Assembly (NCBI GenBank): GCA_023213395.1
Contig: CM041465.1
Coordinates: 202,251,741-202,315,740 of the forward strand
From: Cycas panzhihuaensis
Taxonomy: Eukaryota > Cycadophyta
DNA length: 64,000 bases
Direction of reading: 5' to 3'
Under the pieces are notes generated by a model. It searched no databases. It was given only the letters and a program-made list of their open reading frames with translations, and was not told the DNA's origin. A program made the position numbers and the translations under genes. Each line of letters starts with the position of its first letter. Positions within the stretch are counted from its first letter, which is position 1. Below, piece by piece: positions 44,531 through 55,867 of the stretch.

Positions 44531-45690
44531 CTTTTATCATTCCTTCTTCATCCAATGTTGGTAAATTCGTTTATGGAGCCTCCTTTTCACCTAACTTTTT
44601 TTTCAAACAAGACATATAGAAGATATTATGGATTTTGCTTTCTGGTGGTAATTTTAATTAATATGCCAATTTCCCTATGCATCCCTTTATATGATATAGT
44701 CTAAAGAATCTTGGTGATAACTTATGTTGATTATTTCATTTCATCAACATCTGCTTGTAAGGTTGGAGTCTTAAGAACACCTATTCTTCTATCTCGAAAC
44801 TCTATTAAGATCTCTTTGTATCTACTTGTTGCTTCATCCTATTCTTTATAACCTCCATATTATTCTTTAGTATTCAGATTGTTTCTTGCATCTATTCTAG
44901 GTTTTCTTAGATTGTCTACACTTTAGATGTATTTAGCCAATGCAAGAGTGATGGAGGTTCATACTTATATAGTGCTTGAAATGGTGACATCTTTCCTACT
45001 GCGTGGTATATGCTGTTATACCACCATTCTACCAAATGGATTCATTAATGCCATTGCATTTGTTTATCTGATGTAAAGTTCCTTAAGTATCCCTCCACAT
45101 ATTTGTTAACTATTTTTGTTTGGTCATCTGTCTACAAGTGGTATGCTAAGCTCATGTGTAGGCTAATGCCAATTAATTTAAACAACTCCTTCCAAAAGCG
45201 ACTTGTGAATTTGGGATCCTTGTCACTAACTATAACTTTGGGAGAGCCATGTAACCTGTGAATTTTTTTCATATACAATTGTGCTATTTGGCTTTCTTTT
45301 ACTCCTGTATGAGTTCTCTTGAAATGGGTGTATTTAGTTAATCTGTCTACCACTATAAAATTTATATCTCTTCCTTCTGAATGTAGAAGACTTATAATAA
45401 AATCCATAAAATTTTCTTCCCATTTTTGATGTAGAATGGGAAGGGGTTGTAACAACCAGGGGGTTTTTACAGATTCAATCTTGTTCCTTTGACACGTATC
45501 ACATTTTGATATAAACCAAAGGACATCAGGTTTCAACCATTTCCAGTAGAATGAGCTTCGAAGCCTCCTATAAGTTTTGTCCATCCCTGAATGTCCTAAA
45601 ATTATATTCGAGTGAGCTTCTTGAAGTATTAATTCCTTTAGTTTACTTGTCTTTGGAACAAATATTTTTCCTCTCCTTAGAATCAATCCT
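44531..45690 (-). pseudogene. Gypsy H integrase
   Basis: Open 45686-45132. HHCC zinc finger: HSNIILGHSG with the two His and CDTCQRN with the two Cys. Core: NFMDFIISLLHSEGRD (first Asp), VVDRLTKYTHF and VSDKDPKFTSRFWKELF (second Asp). The expected AYHPQTDGQTE motif reads AYHL, a TAG at 45129-45131, then TDDQTKIVN, so Gln became a stop and the catalytic Glu became Lys; all changes fit C-to-T / G-to-A. The C-terminal part toward the chromodomain is broken. Confidence 0.92.
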
Positions 45691-46990
45691 CCTTGTTCGA
45701 TGAACTGCTATGCTTTTCCTTCTTTAATATTTTATCTTATTTCTTATGATATCTTGTTGTCTTTGTATTCTTTTGCCAACTCTATTATCCATTTTGGAGG
45801 TTCGATTGTCATTGAATTGGCTAAAGCTTCAATTTTTCCTTCCTCTGGAAGTTTGGATAGAGTATCTACTATTATGTTTTCTTTCCCCCTTTTGTATTAT
45901 ATGGTGAAGTCAAAGGTCAGCAACTTGCTAACCCACTTTTGTTTCTCATCAGATAATGCCTTTTAATTCAAAAAGTACTTTAGGATGTCATGATCAGTTT
46001 TGACCATAAACCTGCTTCCTAAAAGATACTACCTCCATTGGTGTATTGCATGCATAATGGCCAACATCTCTTTATTATATATTGGTTTTATTTTTTCCCT
46101 ATTATTTAACTTTCGACTTTCATAAGTTATACGCCTTCCTCCTTGTAACAAAACTGCTCCAATTACAAAACCTGAGGCATCACATTTCAATGTGAATGGC
46201 TGAGTGATCATTGCTTATTTTAGTTCTTGAAATGCTCCTTCTACTCTTGAATTCCACTTGAACGCATCTATTTTGGTCAGGTCAGTTAGTGGTGATGTTA
46301 TGTGGATATACCCTTTTCTGAACTTTCTTAGAAATCCCACTACGCCTAACAAACTTCTTATTGCTATGACATCCTTAAGAGTTGGCTAATTTATAATTGC
46401 CTAGATCCTTTTTGGATCAATTCTAATTCCCTCGCCTATGATAATGTAGCCTAGATACTCTAATTCCTCATATGAGAACACTTTTTCTTATTTGTGAATA
46501 GTTACACTTTCTCAAGTATGAGCATAATTACAATTATATGTTTCAAATGTTCTTCCCATGTTTTGTTATAGATTAGGATATCGTCAAAGAAAACCAATAC
46601 AAATTTCCTCAAAATGTGTTTTAATATTGAATTCATTGTGCTCTAGAAAGTGGTTGGGGCATTTGTTAAGCCAAAAGACATAACCATGAATTCAAACAAC
46701 CTTCATGCATTCTAAATGCAGTTTTGTAAACATCTTCTTCCTTGACCCTTATTTGGTAGTATCTTGAGCGTAGATCTATTTTTAAGAAGTATCAGGCTCT
46801 ATGTAACTCACTTAACAAGTCTTTGAACCTTGGGATAGGATACTGATTCTTTATGGTCAATTTATTTAGGCCACGATAATCCACACATGTTCTATAAGAT
46901 TCATTGTTCTTTGAATTAACTACCATGTGAGAAGCAAAAGAACTTGTGCTTTTCATCACTATACCTTAGAGTAATAGTTCTTGTAAGATC
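45691..46990 (-). pseudogene. Gypsy H reverse transcriptase and RNase H
   Basis: RT: RTCVDYRGLNKLTIKNQYPI near 46890-46830, then a catalytic FFDD box at 46580-46591 within VFFDDILIYNKTW, intact. Further on YLGYIIIGEGI-like sequence near 46450. RNase H open 46211-46029: FTLKCDASGFVIGAVLLQGG, RRITYESRKLNNREK and NKEMLAIMHAIHQW with the Asp and Glu residues present. Stops occur between motifs. Confidence 0.88.
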
Positions 46991-47391
46991 TTTTTAATTT
47001 CTTTCTTGCGATGATAATGATGTTTATATGGAGGAATATTGATTAGTATTGTTTTGGGGATAAGATCTATTGTGTGTTCCAATTCCCTTTTTGGTTGCAA
47101 TCCTTGGGGTTCTTCAAAACCTCTCTAATGTTCTTCTAAGATTGCCTAAATCTATGAAGTAGATTCTTCTTTCAATTTTTTTATATCCTGTAAGATAATA
47201 TGAACTAAATTGGAGGTGTGGTTGGGGATTAGAGACGATATTTACATCCTTTTTTGTCGAAAACACATAAATCTTATCATAAAGTTAGTAACAATGTTCC
47301 CCATCATTTGTAGCCATTAAATCCCTAGAACTATATTCACTCGACCTACGGGCATGGCAACCATACAAGTTATGACCGTATAATCGTTGAT

Positions 47392-47799
47392 CTAGAGAGT
47401 TGTATCTTTGTAGTATCTTCCACACGATGTTGTTCTCCCATTTACTATTGATACTTGGAATGTGTTGAGGGGTCTCACTTGTAATCTTAGATTTTCTACT
47501 AATGCCTTGTTTATAAAATTGCGTGTACTCTTACTATTTATCAACATTGAAACTAGTGTCCCCTTGATTTGTCCTTGGAATCTTAGGGTTTGTGGGGATA
47601 CTTGTTGCCCTCTAATGGCTTGCAATGATATTTGGACATTCCATGTATCCACTTCCAGAAGTTCATCTTCTTCTCTTTCTACGCTATAGTCTTGTTCTAC
47701 TTCTTGTGGTATTTCTGCGTCCTCATTATCGATCATAAAAACCTTTTTTGTTGGGCATTGGTATTCCTTATTCCATTTCTCTCCACACTTGAAGTACAT
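47392..47799 (-). pseudogene. Gypsy H gag knuckle and protease
   Basis: Knuckle YFKCGEKWNKEYQC has the first Cys and the His both replaced by Tyr. After an acidic linker the protease reads SMLINSKSTRNFINKAL where LIDSGST-NFI is usual: the catalytic Asp is Asn and the Gly is Lys, both by G-to-A. The protease cannot be active. Confidence 0.88.
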
Positions 47800-48844
47800 C
47801 CATTTCCTTATGTGCTCTTCTTTTGTTGTTTTTAAGCTTTTTATTGTGTTTCTTACAGCTAATAGAGGGTTTGTTTTTATTCCTGATTTGGCCCAATTAG
47901 GATTTTGGGTCTGATATGTTGGTGGCTTATATCTCCTTGTATATGTTGGTTAGCTATCTCTGAGGTATATCTCCATATTCCTTATTATTCAAATTGCTAC
48001 TTGGAGTTGTGGTGGATCTACTACTTTAACTCTAAATTTGATCTAATTTTTTAATCCACTAATATAAGTCTCTAGTAAATATTCTTGTAGTATTTTTTAT
48101 TAAACCATGCATTGTAGCATTTGGAACTATTCCGTGTATCCTTGGATTATTTCTTATTAATATAATTGTGTTAATTGAGTAAAGTAATGTGTATTCTAAG
48201 AATCATCATATTGCTCTACCAATCCTACTCTTAGATTCTCCCAGGTCTATTACATTGGTAAGTTCATCTTTTTGTACCAATAGTACCACCTTAGTGCCCT
48301 TCCATTTAAGTGTAAGGATGTTATTTTCATCTTTTCCTTAGCTGTGGAGTTATAGACCCGAAAATAGTTCTCTATTTGTAAGACCTAATTTGTGATATTC
48401 TTGGATACTTCTAGATCGAATTTTTCCAAAGATAATCTTGCCCCTTTCTATCCATTATCTATGTTAGGAGTTCTCCTTTCATAAACTTGTCAATTGAATC
48501 TCCTATTATTATTTTCTTGATTGTTCCGGACATCCATCTAATCTATTCTTGATCCATTACTGTTATCTATTTCTCCACCTAACATATTTTATGTTGCTTG
48601 ATCTACTTTTACTAGTAACACCTGTATTAGGATTATTAAAGCATTTATTCTCTAGTTCAATTATGATGTGCCTTCAATGTTTTCCTCTAAGGTTCTCGAT
48701 TAGGCTACCATCTTCCTAGGAATAAGGCTTTTCCTTTATCTTAATTCCATTTCTACTTCCCAGGGGGTTTTGGGAGGGGGGGGGACGAGGACAAATTTTC
48801 AACCCTTCTAAGCTTTTACCTCTATCGTTTCTCCTCGAAACAAA
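47800..48844 (-). pseudogene. Gypsy H gag, decayed
   Basis: Fragmented frames between the primer site and the knuckle, with stops throughout. A Gly/Pro-rich piece near 48760 arises from the G-run tract. Identified mainly by position between primer site and protease. Confidence 0.6.
48763..48784 (+). other. G-rich tract, possible quadruplex
   Basis: GGGGG, TTTT, GGG, A and nine Gs in a row, within 22 bases. It has four G3 blocks or more on the plus strand and lies in the 5' end of Gypsy H gag. Confidence 0.6.
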
Positions 48845-48856
48845 GCTCTGATACCA
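48845..48856 (-). other. Gypsy H primer-binding site
   Basis: Minus strand TGGTATCAGAGC, a perfect tRNA-Met primer site, two bases from the LTR. Confidence 0.92.
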
Positions 48857-48858
48857 TT

Positions 48859-49314
48859 TGAAGCAATCTAGATTTATTTTTATCATAGTTTTTTTCAAAA
48901 ATACAAAAAGACAATAACTAGATGTTATTCAATAGAAAAATGAACAAGGAATAGGAATTACAGGATCTACAAAAGTAAATAATAATCTTTATTATCAAAT
49001 AACATAAAAATTAGAGTAAAATTACATAAAAAATACTAGTCTTTCTTAAGGAAGTGAGCTTCCCTTTTTGAGGTGAGGAATCCTCTAAACTATGGCCCCC
49101 AAATGGGTGAGCTAATTGTAGCCCCACAACTGAAAATATATAGCCAAAAGAATCTTCAAATATGCTTTAGGATGCGTCCTAAAATTCCTATTTCTAGTGA
49201 TCAAAATACTTTAAATAGAAGTCAATCAAACTGAGTGATATTCTTTTTAATATTACTCAAATAGAAGTCAATCAAACTGGGTGATATTTTCCTTAATACT
49301 GCTCAAATAGAAGT
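48859..49314 (-). repeat. Gypsy H 5' LTR, part 1
   Basis: Matches 43726-44170 along its length. It ends inside the 46-bp tandem array (units at 49218, 49264 and 49310), where Copia E was inserted; the rest of the LTR is 54604-54818. Confidence 0.9.
49310..49314 (+). repeat. TSD of Copia E, left
   Basis: GAAGT, identical to 54604-54608; the site lies at the start of a 46-bp repeat unit of the Gypsy LTR. Confidence 0.92.
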
Positions 49315-49959
49315 TGTTGGGTAATATGACAACAATGGTTATAAGGCTAAAATTTTGACACGTTGGCAGTGCGGTTTCCTCCCAAACCTTCCTCGAGGGG
49401 TTCTAAGTGGGGCGAGAGCCCCCCTTCGGCAAAGGGATGAGGGGGGTGTGGAACGCTCCCTACAAAGAGAGGGTTTGGGGGCGATAGACCCCGACCCAAA
49501 AATTTAGCACTGAAAGTATATTAAATTGTAAAGAGAATTAGGGTCATTCACTAAAAATATCCTAGATTCTATGATCAAAATTTGTGCCTTAGATGAACCT
49601 CTCACATAGCTCGATTTAGGGCATTTTTCATTTATGTTGATAGTGTTCAATGTACTGTGAGTGGGGTGACTCGTTGTTATTGCTGTGAGCACTCTGTTAT
49701 AGGATTATGTACATTTTCTCCATTCTACAATAATAAAAATCGATACCTTTCCTGTCTGGATGTTTCCCTAGCACACTGCTGGGGTTTTACCATGCTATAT
49801 CAGGTGTATTTGTGATGCTTAGCTTTCTTGTTCATTTTATTATTTTATCTTTGATTTAAGAACTTGCATGTAATTTTAAGTTTCAATTTCTATAACTAGT
49901 TGCATGAATAGTTTAAATCTTGGTGGTGGTTTAAGGGTTGGAACCTTGTCTTCTCAACA
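49315..49959 (+). repeat. Copia E 5' LTR
   Basis: TGTTGGGTAATATGACAAC... to ...TCTTCTCAACA. It contains a GC-rich block at about 49370-49500 in an otherwise AT-rich LTR, shared with the copies at 53958 and 62165. Confidence 0.93.
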
Positions 49960-49961
49960 AG

Positions 49962-49973
49962 TGGTATCAAATC
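49962..49973 (+). other. Copia E primer-binding site
   Basis: TGGTATCAAATC against TGGTATCAGAGC, two bases after the LTR end. Confidence 0.85.
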
Positions 49974-50031
49974 CACTTTTATTTTTGCAGCAAGTTTGTG
50001 AAGGTTTTGGTGTCGATTTTTTCTACACTAA

Positions 50032-50940
50032 ATGGCAAAACTACTAAGTGCAAAGTTTGAGGTGGAGAAATTCAATGGCAAGAACAACTTCAAGTTGTGG
50101 AAGCTGAAAGTATATGATGTTCTTATACAACAAGATTTATACAGAGCTCTTGCAAGAAAAATGAGGAAACCCACAGGGATGGATGATGACAAATGGGATG
50201 ATCTAGACAAAAAGGCTCTTAGCACAATACGATTGTGCTTGACAGATTAAGTTCTATTTAACATCACAGCGGAATAGACAGCAACAGGATTATGGACTCG
50301 ATTGGAAGGTCTGTATATGACCAAATCAATGACGAATCAAATATACTTGAAGAGGTAATTGTACTCATTATAGATAAAGGAAGGTACAAAAATTACTAAC
50401 CATTGAAATGTTTTCAATACTCTTATTTGTTAGTTGACTAGTATCGATGTCAAAATTGATGATGAGGACAAAGTTGTTACCTTGTTATGTTTATTACTAG
50501 AATCTTGGGATAATATTATCACCTCAATTAGTTTTAGCACTATAGATGAATTAGAATATGATTCTATTGTGAGTGCTTTGTTGATGGAAGAAGTGTGGAG
50601 GAAGTCTAGTCTTGAAACCTCCACACCAAAAGCCATGACAACAAGGGGCAGAACAATTGATAGAAGACAAAGCTCCAAGGATACATCAAGGTCAAAGTCA
50701 AAAGGCAAGAAAAGTAAGCTCAGGTATTGGCACTGTAATAAGACTGGTCATCTCAAGAAGGATTACTTTAAAAGGAAGGAGTTCCAGAAAAAAGAAGATC
50801 TTGCCAAGGAGGCTAATTGGGTGGAGTCAAATCAAGGTACAAATGATGATGTCTTAGTTGCTTGCAATGTTTCCCATTATCACCATGACTGGTTATTAGA
50901 TTTAGGTGCTTCGCACCACATGTGTCCACACAAGAGTTGA
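50032..50940 (+). pseudogene. Copia E gag and protease start
   Basis: ATG at 50032: MAKLLSAKFEVEKFNGKNNF, then KLWKLKVYDVLIQQDLY. TGA/TAA/TAG stops at about 50250 and 50400 and a disturbed segment. It reopens at 50434 (CLLLESWDNIITSISF). The knuckle YWHCNKTGHLKKDY near 50725 has both outer Cys replaced by Tyr. The protease motif WLLDLGASHHMCP near 50890 has Leu for Ser next to the catalytic Asp. All four substitutions fit G-to-A or C-to-T. Confidence 0.92.
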
Positions 50941-52440
50941 TTCTCATCATACTAACCTCTTGATGGTGGTGATGTGCTTATGGGAAATGAAGTTTTTTAT
51001 AAGACAGTGGGCATTAGTAGCATCATAATTAAGATGTTCGATGGTATAGTGAGAACATTAACCGAGGTTAGACATATACCTGATCTGAAAAGAAATCTGA
51101 TTTCCTTGGGTGAACTAGATTATGGCGGTTATAAGCATACAGGTCATGAAGGAGTCCTAAAGGTGTCAAAAGGCTGCTTGGTTGTTGAGAAAGCCTTAAA
51201 GAAAGAAAATCTTTATATTTTAGTGGGAAGTACAGATGTCAGCCATGTAGCTACAACATCAAAGACTGCAGAAGATCCAGCTCAGTTATGGTATCAAAGA
51301 CTTGGGCACATGAGTGAGAGAGGACTTAAGGTGCTGATAAATTGTAAGTTACTTCCTAACTTACAACTTTCAGATTTAGCTTTCTGTAAACATTGTATTT
51401 TTGGAAAGCAATGTAGACTTAGGTTTAAAGTAGGGAGTCACACTAGTAAAGGCGTTCTGGATTACATACATTCAGATGTGTGGGGACCAACCACTAAAAT
51501 ATCTTGTGGAGGATTATTGTACTTTATCACATTTATAGATGATTACTCCAGGAAGGTATGGGTCTATTTTTTGAAAAGGAAATTTGAAGTATTTAGTGTA
51601 TTTAAGCAGTTCAAGGCTCTAGTTGAGAATAACATTGGTAAGTCAATCAAATATTTAAGAACTGACAATGGAGGTAAGTTCAACTCCTTGGAGTTTGAGA
51701 ACTAGTGCAGAGAAGCTGGGATCGAAAGACACAAGACCACTAACTATACTCCGCAACAAAATGGCATTGATGAGCACATGAATAGGACATTTTTGGAAAG
51801 AGCAAGAAACATGCTAAGTAATGCTAGAGTGGAGCAGGGCTTGTGGATAGAAGCTATTCAAACAATTTGTTATCTGGTAATAGGTCACCATCACTTGCAA
51901 TAGATTGCAAGATTCTTGAAGAGGTATGGACTGGACATCTATGTGACTATTCAAATTTGAGAGTTTTTTGTTGTGATGCTTATGCGTAGACTGATAAAAG
52001 TAAATGTTCAAAGTTAGACCCAAAATCCAAGAGATGTATCTTTATTGGTTATGGTGATAAAGATGGTGTGAAGGGATACAGGTTGTGGAATCCTACTGCC
52101 CACAAAATTACCATTAACAGAGATGTTATATTTGATGAATCTCCCCTTCTAAAATCAGATAGTATAGAAGTTGAATTGAAATAGGAGCAGAAAGTTGAAC
52201 ATCAATAGGTCAAGTTTGAAACCCAACCATCTTTGGAATCACAAGAGCAGGAAGATCTTTCTGAAGATGAATTTGTAACAGATTTATAGGAGTATGTGGA
52301 CACTCCTCTAGCAACAATTAAAAGATCTACACGAGTTAATCATCCACTTGACAGGTACAGCCCTTCTACTTCTATTGCTTTAGTTTCTAATGATGGTGAG
52401 CCTACATGTTATCAAGAAGCAGTAGATGATATCCATAGTG
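50941..52440 (+). pseudogene. Copia E integrase
   Basis: Long open stretch 50974-51705: VRHIPDLKRNLISLGELD, LWYQRLGHMSERGL, CKHCIFGKQ, HSDVWGPT, FITFIDDYSRKVWVYFL and YLRTDNGGKF (second Asp). A TAG at 51703 ends it; TPQQNGIDEHMNRTFLERA with the catalytic Glu follows. The C-terminal half (51850-52440) is frameshifted and carries TAG codons at expected Gln near 52181, 52207 and 52288. Confidence 0.92.
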
Positions 52441-53366
52441 AGAAGTGGAAGAGGGCTATGTAGGAAGAGATAGATGCTTTGAAGAAAAATATTTTATGGG
52501 ACTTTGTAGAACTTCCACATGGTAGGGAGATTATTGGTTGTAGGTGGGTTTTTAAGATAAATATAGATGTTGATGGAAAGGTTGACAAATATAGGGCAAA
52601 GCTGGTGGCTAAAGGCTTTGCACAAAAAATATGTATTGCCTTTCATGAGATCTTTTCACTAGTTGTCAAACTTATTTCAATTCAAGTGTTGTTAGCACTG
52701 GTAGCTTCTCTTGATTTAGAGTTGGAGTAGTTAGATGTAAAAATAACTTTTCTACATGGAGATCTAGATGAGGAGATCTATATGGATCAGTCAGAAGGGT
52801 TTATACAAGATGGCAGAAAAAGACTTATTTGTAGGCTTAGGAAATCATTATATGGCCTAAAGCAATCACCTAGGAAATGGTATGATAAGTTTGATGTTTA
52901 CTTTAAATTCATAGACAATGGCTTATTCATTATCTTGGTATTGTATGTTGATGACATGTTAGTTGCAAGCAAAAGCATGGAAGAAATAAATAAGTTAAAG
53001 GCTCAATTGGCTAGGACTTTTGATATGAAGGATCTAGGAGCTGCAAAACAAATATTAGGTATGGAGATACATAGAGATAGGAAAAATGGTAAGATGTGGT
53101 TATCACAGCAGAAATATGTGGAGAAGGTGCTAACCAGGTTTGGTATGGCAAATGTGAAACCAGTGAGTATCCCATTGGCTTCCCATTTCAAGCTTTCTTC
53201 GAGTATGAGTCCTAGTAATGAAGAAGAAAAGGATTATATGTCTTGTGTGCCTTATGCCAGTGCAGTAGGAAGTTTAATGTATGCCATGGTATGTATAAGA
53301 CCTGACATTTCACATTCAATTGGTGAAGTTAGTAGGTTTATGGCAAATCCAGGAAAGGAATATTAA
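52441..53366 (+). pseudogene. Copia E reverse transcriptase
   Basis: Starts with the AMQEEIDAL region where Gln is TAG (52459). IGCRWVFKINIDVDGKVDKY, KLVAKGFAQKICIAFHEIFS, then TAG at 52728 in the expected ELEQLDVK. FLHGDLDEEIYMDQSEGF and LYGLKQSPRKWYDKFD follow, then a small deletion, intact YVDD at 52944-52955 and DMKDLGAAKQILGMEIHRDR. It ends at 53364 after RFMANPGKEY. Confidence 0.93.
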
Positions 53367-53912
53367 ATAGCAGTAAAATGGATGCTTCAGTATTTGAGAG
53401 GCACAAGTGACTATTACATCACCTTTGGAGGTACAGATAATCAAGTTTGTGGATATGTTGATTCAGATTTTGCAGGAGATTTAGATAAGAGAAGGTCTAC
53501 TTTGGGTTATGTATTCACTCTTGCAAACGGTCCAGTTAGTTGAATGTCAAAATTGCAGAGCACAATCACATTATTAACTACAGAAGCTAAATATATTAAT
53601 GTAGCACATGCTTGCAAAGAAGTAATCTGGTTACAGGGTCTATTAGTTGAGCTTGGAAGGAAACAGGGAAAGGTAAAGGTATTTTGTGATAGTCAAAGTG
53701 CTATTTATCTAGCCAAGAATCTAGCTTATCATAGTAGGACAAAGCATGTTGCTCTTAAGTACCATTTTGTTAGACAGGTTATGGAAGTAGGTGGAGTGGC
53801 ACTTGAGAAGGTTAATACAAAATAGAATTGTATTGATATGTTCACAAAACTAGTACTATTAGAGAAGTTCAAATGGTGTTTGACTTCTCTTGGCTTACAG
53901 AAAAGGCGATGA
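53367..53912 (+). pseudogene. Copia E RNase H and pol C-terminus
   Basis: AVKWMLQYLRGTSDYYITF, GYVDSDFAGDLDKRRSTLGYVF, a TGA at 53541 where Trp is expected, then TTEAKYINVAHACKEVIWLQ and VFCDSQSAIYLAKN (the usual RNase H residues). A TAG at 53823 precedes NCIDMFTKLV, the ADM-TK end motif. It ends at LGLQKRR, stop 53910-53912. Confidence 0.92.
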
Positions 53913-53947
53913 AGGGTCCAAGAAAGGTACTAGGTAAATTGTTGTCA

Positions 53948-53957
53948 AGGTGGAGAT
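53948..53957 (+). other. Copia E polypurine tract
   Basis: AAGGTGGAGA just before the 3' LTR. Confidence 0.8.
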
Positions 53958-54603
53958 TGCTGGATAATGTGACAACAATGGTTAGAAGGCTAAAATTTTG
54001 ACAGGTTGGCAGTGCGGTTTCCTCCCAAACCTTCCTCGGGGGATTCTAAGGAGGGTGGGAGCCCCCATTGGCCAGGGAGATGCAGGGGCATGGAACCCCC
54101 CCCCCGGCAAAGACGGGGTTCGGGGGCAATAGCTCCTGACCCAAAAATTTAGCACTAAAATTATATTAAATTATAAAGAGAATCAGGGTTATTCACTAAA
54201 ATACCTTAGATTCTATGGTCAAGATTTGCGCCTTGGATGACCCTCTCACATACCCTGATTTAGGATATTTTTTATTTATGTTGATAGTATTCAATGTACT
54301 GTGAGTGGGGCGACTGGTTGTTGTTACTGTGAGCACTCTGCTACAGGATTATGTACATTTTCTCCATTCTACAACAATAAAGATTGATACCTTTCCTGTG
54401 TGGATGTTTCCCTAGCACACTGTTGGGGTTTTACCATATTATATCGGGTGTATTTATGATGCTTGGATTTCTTGTTCATTTTATTGTTTTATCTTTGGTT
54501 TAAGAACTTGCATGTAATTTTAAGTTTTGATTTCTATAACTAGTTGCAAGAATAGTTTAGATCTTGGTGACAGTTTAAGGGTTGGGACCTTGTCTTCTCA
54601 ACA
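53958..54603 (+). repeat. Copia E 3' LTR
   Basis: TGCTGGATAATGTGACAAC... to ...TCTTCTCAACA, 646 bp, partner of 49315-49959, followed by TSD GAAGT (54604-54608). Confidence 0.93.
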
Positions 54604-54818
54604 GAAGTTAACGAAATTGGGTGATATTCTCCTTAATATTGTTCAAATAGAAGTTAACCAAACTAGGTGATATTCTCCTTAGTACTGCTCCAAATAGAGG
54701 TTGGCTAGAAGATGAAGTGTTCCTCATGATATACCAATGTTGAAGTCAGCCTGACAAGCAATGATTAATCCCTTCTAGAGCCTAGATAACTTGAAAAAGA
54801 ATTCTTAGGAACACCATA
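54604..54818 (-). repeat. Gypsy H 5' LTR, part 2
   Basis: Continues the LTR interrupted at 49314. It holds the end of the 46-bp array (units at 54604, 54650 and 54697), giving five units in this LTR against four in the left one. It is followed by TSD AAGAC. Confidence 0.9.
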
Positions 54819-54823
54819 AAGAC
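54819..54823 (+). repeat. TSD of Gypsy H, right
   Basis: AAGAC, identical to 43721-43725. Confidence 0.85.
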
Positions 54824-55075
54824 AACCACCATCTACCAAAATGTATGGGTAACATGTTACTACACTTACTAGTTATTTAAGAAGTATTTCTCATACTCAA
54901 TTCAATAATTTCATAAACAAAAGGATAACATACAACAATTAAACAAATATACTATAACAAGAGTAGTTTGTGAACCTTCTCTTATCTCTTATCTTATGAG
55001 ATATAGGAAACTCACATGTTGTCTCCATCGACGATTCTATATAAGGTAACCCTTATAGTTTTCTTCGGCAACTAA
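54824..55075. other. AT-rich sequence, no gene
   Basis: Continuation of the Gypsy H target; no coding signal. Confidence 0.5.
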
Positions 55076-55080
55076 TCACT

Positions 55081-55603
55081 TGTTAGAATATATGATTATT
55101 CTCACATATATAATGTTTAATGTATGGACCTATATAAATATCACCCACTAAAAGTATTGATAAGTGTGACATACACAATTATTCATATAAACATCCCCTT
55201 AGATGATGAAATGACTTAAGAGATATTATAAGCTATTTATAAGGTGACATATCTATAAATATATACACACACCACTTGAAAACTTATGAAAAAAATATTG
55301 AATTGCAAATGTAATTATTTGATATCATAAAGAGGAGATCCCAACTCCAATCTTCTCCATTTTTTTTTCCGCACTAAGTTTTCCATGTATAAATGTGTTA
55401 TTTCTCTTATGGTGATACTTTATCATGCTCCTTGTGTTTATACTTTATATTCATGTTATTGCTTGATATGTTAATCTTATGTTACATGATTTATGTATAT
55501 TCCTCATGATATGATTCACTAATTAAACATGTTTGATATACTTTTATTGTGTATTATAAATATATTCTAATATGGTATCAAAGTAAAATTCTAAGTTCTT
55601 ACA
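55081..55603 (+). mobile_element. Solo LTR of family C
   Basis: 523 bp with inverted ends TGTTAGAAT at the left and TTCTTACA at the right, flanked by perfect TSD TCACT (55076-55080, 55604-55608). There is no internal region on either side, so it is the product of recombination between the two LTRs of a former full element. It defines the true ends of family C. Confidence 0.92.
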
Positions 55604-55608
55604 TCACT

Positions 55609-55855
55609 CTCATAAATTTTCAAACTAACTCTGGGAATGGGGCATAACACCAAGCTTGCCAAGTTCATTATAATGAGGTAACTTATGCAATGTGTTCCAC
55701 ACCTCTTATTATACATGGCTATTGGATTTCTAACAAGAAACACATATCAGTTAGACTTCTCAACAACTAAATTTAGTTTTATGGATAACTCACAACTACT
55801 ATTATCAATTTCTCAAACAATTAATATTAAAATTTATGAAGTGATTTATGCAAAA
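55609..55855. other. AT-rich sequence, no gene
   Basis: A 62-codon open stretch at 55685-55873 has no family motif. It may be the interior of repeat I. Confidence 0.4.
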
Positions 55856-55867
55856 GATCTAATACCA
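55856..55867 (-). other. Reverse primer-binding-site-like sequence
   Basis: Minus strand TGGTATTAGATC resembles TGGTATCAGAGC and directly adjoins TGTTAAAAT at 55868, as expected for the 5' end of a minus-strand LTR element. Confidence 0.6.

Larger units (their letters stand above)
49315..54603 (+). mobile_element. Copia E (Tork/Tnt1-like), inside the Gypsy H LTR
   Basis: LTRs 49315-49959 and 53958-54603, TSD GAAGT, primer site at 49962, one gag-pol reading direction and polypurine tract. 5.3 kb, the usual Copia size. The LTRs are roughly 90% identical by eye. Gag opening EVEKFNGKNNF and RT strings LYVDDMLVAS and DMKDLGAAKQILGMEI are typical of the Tork/Tnt1 lineage. Many TAG stops make it inactive. 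Confidence 0.95.
43726..54818 (-). mobile_element. Gypsy chromovirus H, carrying Copia E in its right LTR
   Basis: Minus-strand Ty3/Gypsy element: left (3') LTR 43726-44345, polypurine tract 44346-44358, pol and gag to 48844, canonical tRNA-Met primer site 48845-48856, right (5') LTR 48859-49314 continued at 54604-54818, TSD AAGAC. Order gag-PR-RT-RNaseH-INT-chromodomain places it among chromoviruses, whose chromodomain is thought to guide integration to heterochromatin. Its own length without Copia E is about 5.8 kb. Stops and lost catalytic residues show it is dead. Confidence 0.93.
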
